A DNA stretch of 64,000 bases from Pseudorhizobium xiangyangii (GTDB lineage: Bacteria; Pseudomonadota; Alphaproteobacteria; Rhizobiales; Rhizobiaceae), in assembly GCF_020531965.1 (NCBI RefSeq), contig NZ_JAJAWH010000004.1, positions 172,351-236,350 on the forward strand, given 5' to 3'. Positions 60,217 to 64,000 of this stretch are shown here, one piece after another. A program made the position numbers and the translations under genes. Below the pieces are notes generated by a model. It was not told where the DNA came from. It saw only the letters and a list, made by a program, of their open reading frames with translations, and ran no database searches. Within the stretch, counting starts at the first letter, position 1. Every line of letters begins with the position of its first letter.

Positions 60217-60414
60217 ATGAAAACCGCCAGCTACAATCCCGTACGCGTCCGCAACATCCCCTTGGAACTTGCGCAGCTCCAGCGCGAGCGCGGCACAGCC
60301 ATGACCCGCTCCGAGTTCAAGGCGCTCGGTTACACCGACGACCACCTTTCAGAGGCCACCATCGCGAAGGCTGCCGAGACTTTCTCGCGCCTGGAGAACC
60401 GGGAGGCAGCCTGA
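60217..60414 (+). CDS. Small early phage protein
   Basis: A 65-residue protein (MKTASYNPVRVRNIPLELAQ) with LQRERGTAMTRSEFKALGYT. It is the first gene of the rightward early operon, about 105 bases after the promoter. GAGGAAG is next to ATG 60,217; ATG 60,205 is an alternative four codons earlier. Function unknown. Confidence 0.6.
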   Translation: MKTASYNPVRVRNIPLELAQLQRERGTAMTRSEFKALGYTDDHLSEATIAKAAETFSRLENREAA

Positions 60415-60471
60415 TCCGCTTCGGTGACCGCATCTGCGCGATGCGGCATCCGAAACGGATGGAGGCATTCC

Positions 60472-60882
60472 ATGACCCAGAACCTCACACACCTCACCGA
60501 CGACCAGCTGGACCAGCGGCACGCTGTTCTGCAGGACGACATTACAATCGCGCGGCGCTGGGGTGACGACACAGCAAAGGCCGAGCGGGTCCTCATCGAA
60601 GTTGAGGAAGAGCAGGCGCGCCGGCGCATCATCGCGAGCCGCGGCGGCAACATCCATGTGCTTCCGATCGTGTTCGACGACCCCGGCGTCAGGCCACCCC
60701 GCACCGTTTCCGCACCGGTCATCAAGGGCGCGGCAGCCGCACGCAGCGAAAGCAGACTGCCGCGCTACGGCCTGATTGGCGCACTTGGTGCCCTTTGCAT
60801 CCTCCTCGCCTTCTCCGCCGCCCTCGCCGGTCATCGCCTCGTCGAACTTGACGCCCGCTATGCAGCAATGGAGCGCGTGTGA
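60472..60882 (+). CDS. Early phage protein with one TM helix
   Basis: A 136-residue protein. The N-terminal part is helical and charged (LTDDQLDQRHAVLQDDITIA, ERVLIEVEEEQARRRIIASR); a C-terminal TM helix (LIGALGALCILLAFSAALAG) anchors it in the membrane. GGAGG lies seven bases before ATG 60,472. Its stop overlaps the next start. It may be an exclusion or membrane-directed early factor; unproven. Confidence 0.6.
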   Translation: MTQNLTHLTDDQLDQRHAVLQDDITIARRWGDDTAKAERVLIEVEEEQARRRIIASRGGNIHVLPIVFDDPGVRPPRTVSAPVIKGAAAARSESRLPRYGLIGALGALCILLAFSAALAGHRLVELDARYAAMERV

Positions 60883-61130
60883 TGGAAGCGATTGCCGAAA
60901 TCATGACCGCACGAAACGCCTTCGCCGCCGATCTGGCGAAGGAGAAAGTCGCGCTTCCCCTACGTCATCTCGAGGACCAATGCGGAACTGTCGTTGATGC
61001 CAATGACCAGCCGGTGTTTGTCGTCGACGTCAATCGTGAGCGCCCCGACTTTGAAGTCGCAAAGATTGCGATGTGGATTGTCCTGGCTGTCAACGTCTGC
61101 GGCGGCAGCACTCTGGGGCGCGCCCAATGA
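60882..61130 (+). CDS. Small early phage protein, possibly membrane-associated
   Basis: An 82-residue protein (MEAIAEIMTARNAFAADLAK) ending in a hydrophobic segment (FEVAKIAMWIVLAVNVCGGS) that could be a C-terminal membrane anchor. The ATG overlaps the TGA of the preceding gene. The middle CGTVVDANDQPVFVVDVN could be a strand pair. No family recognised. Confidence 0.55.
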   Translation: MEAIAEIMTARNAFAADLAKEKVALPLRHLEDQCGTVVDANDQPVFVVDVNRERPDFEVAKIAMWIVLAVNVCGGSTLGRAQ

Positions 61131-61459
61131 GCGCCAAGATCCTCGCTTTCCCGCGTCCCGCGCCGCGCCTGGTGCCGGCTCCCTCGCTCGGTGAACTGCT
61201 AAGGCGGCGCGGCGACCCCACCCTTACCTACTTCGAGCGCAAACAGATCGCCCTGGCGATCGATATGCACCGCGCCGCCGGACACCTTCTCACACTTTCC
61301 GAAGAGGCTCACTCGAGAGAGGCCGGCATTGCATCCGGCACCAACGCGCTCGAAAGCGCTCTTTTCAGCGCTCTCTGCCTGAAGGGCTGCAGCAACGACG
61401 ACCGCGAGCTGATGCAGCTTCTCGCCAACCGCAGAACGAAAAGGGCGGAAGTCCGATGA
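61127..61459 (+). CDS. Early phage unknown protein
   Basis: A 110-residue helical protein (MSAKILAFPRPAPRLVPAPS, LGELLRRRGDPTLTYFERKQ, IALAIDMHRAAGHLLTLSEE). The ATG overlaps the previous stop (ATGA) and its end overlaps the next gene. The C terminus RRTKRAEVR is basic. Function unknown. Confidence 0.55.
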   Translation: MSAKILAFPRPAPRLVPAPSLGELLRRRGDPTLTYFERKQIALAIDMHRAAGHLLTLSEEAHSREAGIASGTNALESALFSALCLKGCSNDDRELMQLLANRRTKRAEVR

Positions 61460-61776
61460 TGATGAAGCCACTGCTTAACGACAACCATGTGACCCGCGTC
61501 CGCGAGCTGATCGATAGAGGGTTTCGCCTCCGCGAAATTGCCGAGCGCCTTCAGGTTCTCCCGAGCAACTTGGCCGCATTCATGCAGCGACACGACATTC
61601 ACGTCATTGCAACCGGCAAGGTTCCCCCGCCGGATCTATCCCGGGAGGATCGCACGGTCGTCTTCACCAACCGGACCGATCCCGTCTCCGGCGCGGCACG
61701 CATCAAGCGCGCCAGCCTTCCCGCCATCACCATGCACCGCCAGTCACTCTGCGAAACGTGGGGGATCACCCAATGA
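61456..61776 (+). CDS. Early phage protein with HTH-like region
   Basis: A 106-residue protein with an apparent HTH near the N terminus (RVRELIDRGFRLREIAERLQ, VLPSNLAAFMQRHDIHVIAT), suggesting DNA binding through a resolvase- or GcrA-like helix set. The rest is basic (AARIKRASLPAITMHRQSLC). It overlaps both neighbours by 4 bases. Could be an early regulator; target unknown. Confidence 0.55.
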   Translation: MMMKPLLNDNHVTRVRELIDRGFRLREIAERLQVLPSNLAAFMQRHDIHVIATGKVPPPDLSREDRTVVFTNRTDPVSGAARIKRASLPAITMHRQSLCETWGITQ

Positions 61777-62258
61777 CAGAACGTCAGCCGACGGTCGAGC
61801 AGCAGAAATGGACGCGCTGGCAGGGTGGCGAGATGCCAGTCCCTGAAGGAACTGCGGTAGAAGTTATCCTGCGATACGGGAAGCAGGTAGTGGCACAGGC
61901 CGGATCCGGTTACGCCACGCGATGGTCCTATGACAGCAAGTTCGGCGACCACGACGATATCGTCTTTTATCGGCTCTACTCCCCCGCACCCGAGACGCAT
62001 TCGACGGGGCATCCGAAAGACCCGAATGGACCTGAGATTGCAGATCGGGAGCTGTTTCCATCTACGCTTGACCCATTGGCGACACCGCTAGCTCTCCCGC
62101 CGCCCGTATCGAATGTGATGGTGACCGACCAGATGGTCACGGATGCTCGTGAGGCATACCGCAAGCAGACCGGCACAGAGGACTATCAGCTCGACGGCTG
62201 GATAGACGAAGCCTTGCGCGCTGCAATCGTCGCCGCCCTCGCGCCGGAGGGCAAGTGA
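61773..62258 (+). CDS. Early phage unknown protein
   Basis: A 161-residue protein (MTERQPTVEQQKWTRWQGGE) with a beta-rich front (AVEVILRYGKQVVAQAGSGY, DDIVFYRLYSPAPETHSTGH) and a helical end (QMVTDAREAYRKQTGTEDYQ, LDGWIDEALRAAIVAALAPE). The front resembles the short domain that describes a field or parameter in phage proteins often annotated as unknown. ATG 61,773 overlaps the previous stop. Confidence 0.55.
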   Translation: MTERQPTVEQQKWTRWQGGEMPVPEGTAVEVILRYGKQVVAQAGSGYATRWSYDSKFGDHDDIVFYRLYSPAPETHSTGHPKDPNGPEIADRELFPSTLDPLATPLALPPPVSNVMVTDQMVTDAREAYRKQTGTEDYQLDGWIDEALRAAIVAALAPEGK

Positions 62259-62467
62259 TGGCCTATCCGAAGATGAAGCCGTGCCCGAACTGCAAGGACA
62301 CCGACAACCTCAACGTCTTCAACTACGACGGCTGGCGCCATGTTGAATGCGTGAAGTGCAACTATCTCGGACCGGGATGCAGCAGCTTCGCCCACGCGAT
62401 CCGACATTACAACGCCGAGCAGGATAAGCGCGCCGCCCTCGCCACCACGGAGGGCTCGGCAGAATGA
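62258..62467 (+). CDS. Lar-like small zinc-ribbon protein
   Basis: A 69-residue protein with two Cys pairs: MKPCPNCKDTDNLNVFNYDG and VECVKCNYLGPGC, then AHAIRHYNAEQDKR. This is the CPxC...CxxC...A...WN-type layout of Lar (restriction alleviation) and related zinc-ribbon proteins. Lar of Rac prophage eases type I restriction; the same role here is only suggested. The ATG overlaps the previous stop (GTGATG). Confidence 0.6.
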   Translation: MAYPKMKPCPNCKDTDNLNVFNYDGWRHVECVKCNYLGPGCSSFAHAIRHYNAEQDKRAALATTEGSAE

Positions 62468-62643
62468 CGTATCAGATCGGGCCGATTTCCCTCACGAAGC
62501 AAGATGACCTTTTCGTCGCGCGCAACAGCTCGCGGGGTGATTTCAATAGCGTCAAATTCACTTATGCCGAACTGATCCGGTTCAGGTCTCTGGTTGACGC
62601 TGCCATCGCTGATCATCCACCCCAAAGCGAGGAAGCGCGATGA
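62464..62643 (+). CDS. Small early phage protein
   Basis: A 59-residue protein (MTYQIGPISLTKQDDLFVAR) with VKFTYAELIRFRSLVDAAIA. GGAGG in the preceding gene end serves as ribosome site, its ATG overlaps that stop, and its own stop overlaps the next start (ATGA), so it belongs to the coupled series despite its short length. Function unknown. Confidence 0.6.
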   Translation: MTYQIGPISLTKQDDLFVARNSSRGDFNSVKFTYAELIRFRSLVDAAIADHPPQSEEAR

Positions 62644-63209
62644 ACATCACGTCTGACGAACTCATTGCAATCCATGCCGAGCAGCGCGCCAAAGAGCGCT
62701 ACGGTATCGAACTCTCCGACGCCGACCGCGCGGACATGATCGCCCAGGTGAAAGACGGGCGGGGTCTATTCTTCAAAAAGAAGGAAGGCTCCAGCAAGGT
62801 TTCCATCTGGCTCGTATGGTGGGCTGCCGCATCGCGCATCGTGCCGATCTATTACAAGACCGGCCGCGTTCTGACCGTCTTGCCGACCGATGCGTTTTTC
62901 GGCCCCACGCCACCGCCCCAATCGAATTTGCGGTGGCCGTCGTGGTGGCGCATGTCGCCGGAAATGGAGATGGCATTCGAAGCCTATGAGGCCGTCGAGG
63001 CCGATCTCGATGACTTCGACGGCGACCGGCGCGGCCACCTGCATGCTCTGGCTCGTCGCGAGCACGATCTGCTTAAATCCATCAGTTACTCGCAAGACCC
63101 CGAAGATGGTGCCCGCGATAGCTGGCTGATCGACGGTATATTCAAGTCGGTGATCGAGAACCTGCGGGCCTTCCGCGCCGCCACCACGGAGGGCTTGGAC
63201 GATGCGTGA
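62640..63209 (+). CDS. Early phage unknown protein
   Basis: A 189-residue protein. The N-terminal half (LIAIHAEQRAKERYGIELSD, MIAQVKDGRGLFFKKKEGSS, RIVPIYYKTGRVLTVLPTDA) resembles a small RNase/toxin-like or relE-like beta fold with a conserved HA..R..ER start. The C-terminal half is helical (EMEMAFEAYEAVEADLDDFD). The exact family is not certain. Coupled to both neighbours by overlaps. Confidence 0.55.
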   Translation: MNITSDELIAIHAEQRAKERYGIELSDADRADMIAQVKDGRGLFFKKKEGSSKVSIWLVWWAAASRIVPIYYKTGRVLTVLPTDAFFGPTPPPQSNLRWPSWWRMSPEMEMAFEAYEAVEADLDDFDGDRRGHLHALARREHDLLKSISYSQDPEDGARDSWLIDGIFKSVIENLRAFRAATTEGLDDA

Positions 63210-63465
63210 TACTGCAGAACGCCTAGCTCGCCATACCGGCGTCAAGGAGAGCCACCAGATCCTGGTGAGCTTCATGGTCGAGATCCAGAGGCGGCACGAC
63301 GCAATCCCGATGAGCATCTTCGGCGGGCCTAAGCCCGCGCATCGGGAGCTTGCCGCCATACATTCAGCACTGGCCGAACTTGGCGCGCTCCTGACGGCCC
63401 ACGCCACGGAGATTTTCGACGGTACGACTCATTCGCCGCAGGCGATTTCGGAGACCTCGAAATGA
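63202..63465 (+). CDS. Small early phage protein
   Basis: An 87-residue helical protein (MRDTAERLARHTGVKESHQI, LVSFMVEIQRRHDAIPMSIF, LAAIHSALAELGALLTAHAT). No TM segment. The start overlaps the previous gene by 8 bases with GGAGG nearby; the stop overlaps the next ATG. Function unknown. Confidence 0.52.
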   Translation: MRDTAERLARHTGVKESHQILVSFMVEIQRRHDAIPMSIFGGPKPAHRELAAIHSALAELGALLTAHATEIFDGTTHSPQAISETSK

Positions 63466-64000
63466 AGAACCCGAACCCGGTAAACCTACAGACCAGCGAG
63501 GAAGTGCGAGAGAAGGGGTGGCGGGCTGAAAGCCGCGATGCTGACGGTCACCTGATTAGCTGCCACGCCCCATTCGAAGCCGATGATCCAGGCATTGCTG
63601 AGTGGATCGTGGAATGCACCCGCAACGGTGAAACAGTTACGTTCTGGCCTGCCGATGCGTCCGCCCCCACACCGAAGCATCATGTGGAGGGCGGCACCTA
63701 CGCTGATAAGCACGGCGAGCTGCGCCGGTTGCGAGAGGTTCGCGGCCTCGGCACACGCGCCATGGCGGCAGAGATCGGCATTTCGCCTGCGACCCTGAAC
63801 CGCGCCGAAAATGGCGAGACAGTATCAGTCGAGGTTGCTGCGAAGCTTGGTCCATACATCGGCAAATGCCTTTGCTGCGAACAGCCGATCGGATCGCCAG
63901 CACCCGAGAACCATTTGGTGGGACCGGACAGGGCGACCGTTGCCCGCCATATGAAGGACTTCGAAGAGTTTGTCGCCAGGACGGCTCCGAAGCTCCATTG
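63462..64000 (+). CDS. HTH-containing early phage protein, cut by the window end
   Basis: An open frame of 179 codons from ATG 63,462 to the edge with no stop, so the 3' end is missing. The N-terminal part (VREKGWRAESRDADGHLISC, IAEWIVECTRNGETVTFWPA) is of unknown type. An XRE-type HTH follows (GELRRLREVRGLGTRAMAAE, IGISPATLNRAENGETVSVE) and then a Cys-rich bit (GKCLCCEQPIG). It is probably a regulator of late early-region genes. Confidence 0.6.
   Translation, partial: MKNPNPVNLQTSEEVREKGWRAESRDADGHLISCHAPFEADDPGIAEWIVECTRNGETVTFWPADASAPTPKHHVEGGTYADKHGELRRLREVRGLGTRAMAAEIGISPATLNRAENGETVSVEVAAKLGPYIGKCLCCEQPIGSPAPENHLVGPDRATVARHMKDFEEFVARTAPKLH

Larger units (their letters stand above)
25558..64000. 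mobile_element. Lambda-like siphovirus prophage, left part (right end outside the window)
   Basis: It starts at or near tRNA-Pro with repeat-rich attachment DNA and a tyrosine integrase. It then contains lysis, tail, head, packaging, replication, methylation, repressor and early genes in lambda-like order. The structural set looks complete: small and large terminase, portal, ClpP-type protease, HK97 capsid, connectors, tail tube, chaperone, tape measure, tip and fibre. No obvious frameshifted essential gene was seen, so the prophage may be functional. No second attachment core can be identified because the right junction lies beyond 64,000. Confidence 0.9.

Overview
The window looks like an alphaproteobacterial chromosome, most likely Rhizobiaceae. 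The GC content is high. The gene order argC, streptomycin-kinase-like gene, ctaA, DUF2842 gene, acetyltransferase, then a polysaccharide cluster recalls the region beside the rhizobial unipolar/adhesive polysaccharide genes (Agrobacterium upp and Sinorhizobium equivalents). That synteny is from memory and was not checked.

Host part (1-25,560). The 3' end of argC is followed by an APH(6)-type kinase, heme A synthase (ctaA), a small membrane protein and a CelD/BcsL-type acetyltransferase. A Wzx/Wzy-type surface polysaccharide cluster comes next: a GumC-like co-polymerase, an OPX lipoprotein, a GT4 glycosyltransferase, a polyprenyl glycosylphosphotransferase that probably starts at CTG, and an O-antigen ligase/polymerase. 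Small conserved genes separate it from a TetR-controlled RND efflux pair. A GntR-type regulator lies beside an ABC importer (permease, ATPase, binding protein) that is divergent from a fumarylacetoacetate-hydrolase-family enzyme. The host part ends with a large glycine-rich autotransporter, a broken HTH gene and an intact tRNA-Pro(GGG).

Prophage part (about 25,560 to beyond 64,000). This is a temperate, lambda-like siphovirus entering at or next to tRNA-Pro; its right end is outside the window. From left to right it holds integrase and cargo genes (unknown protein, LigD-type DNA ligase), a lysis cassette with nested Rz/Rz1-like genes and a membrane-anchored GH19 endolysin, and an O-acyltransferase moron. 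Then come tail fibre/tip genes, tape measure, a tail chaperone with a -1 frameshift, tail tube and connectors, an HK97-type capsid with an N-terminal hydrophobic segment, ClpP-type protease, portal and terminase. Upstream of these lie HNH endonuclease, a NusG-like protein, a replication protein whose gene contains an iteron cluster, and two DNA methyltransferases (m5C with nine internal repeats, and m6A). The switch region has CII-like, Cro-like and CI-like regulators.

How the prophage genes probably work together. CI (59,043 +) and Cro (58,966 -) diverge. Three TAGA-N7-TCTA operators lie between them and over a good rightward promoter at about 60,080, which drives a tightly overlapping operon of small early genes running off the right edge. 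The leftward transcript carries regulators, methyltransferases and replication genes, then the NusG-like gene just before all structural and lysis genes, so a Q-like antitermination role is plausible. Integrase has the same strand as the rightward early operon and would lie downstream of it in the circular phage genome.
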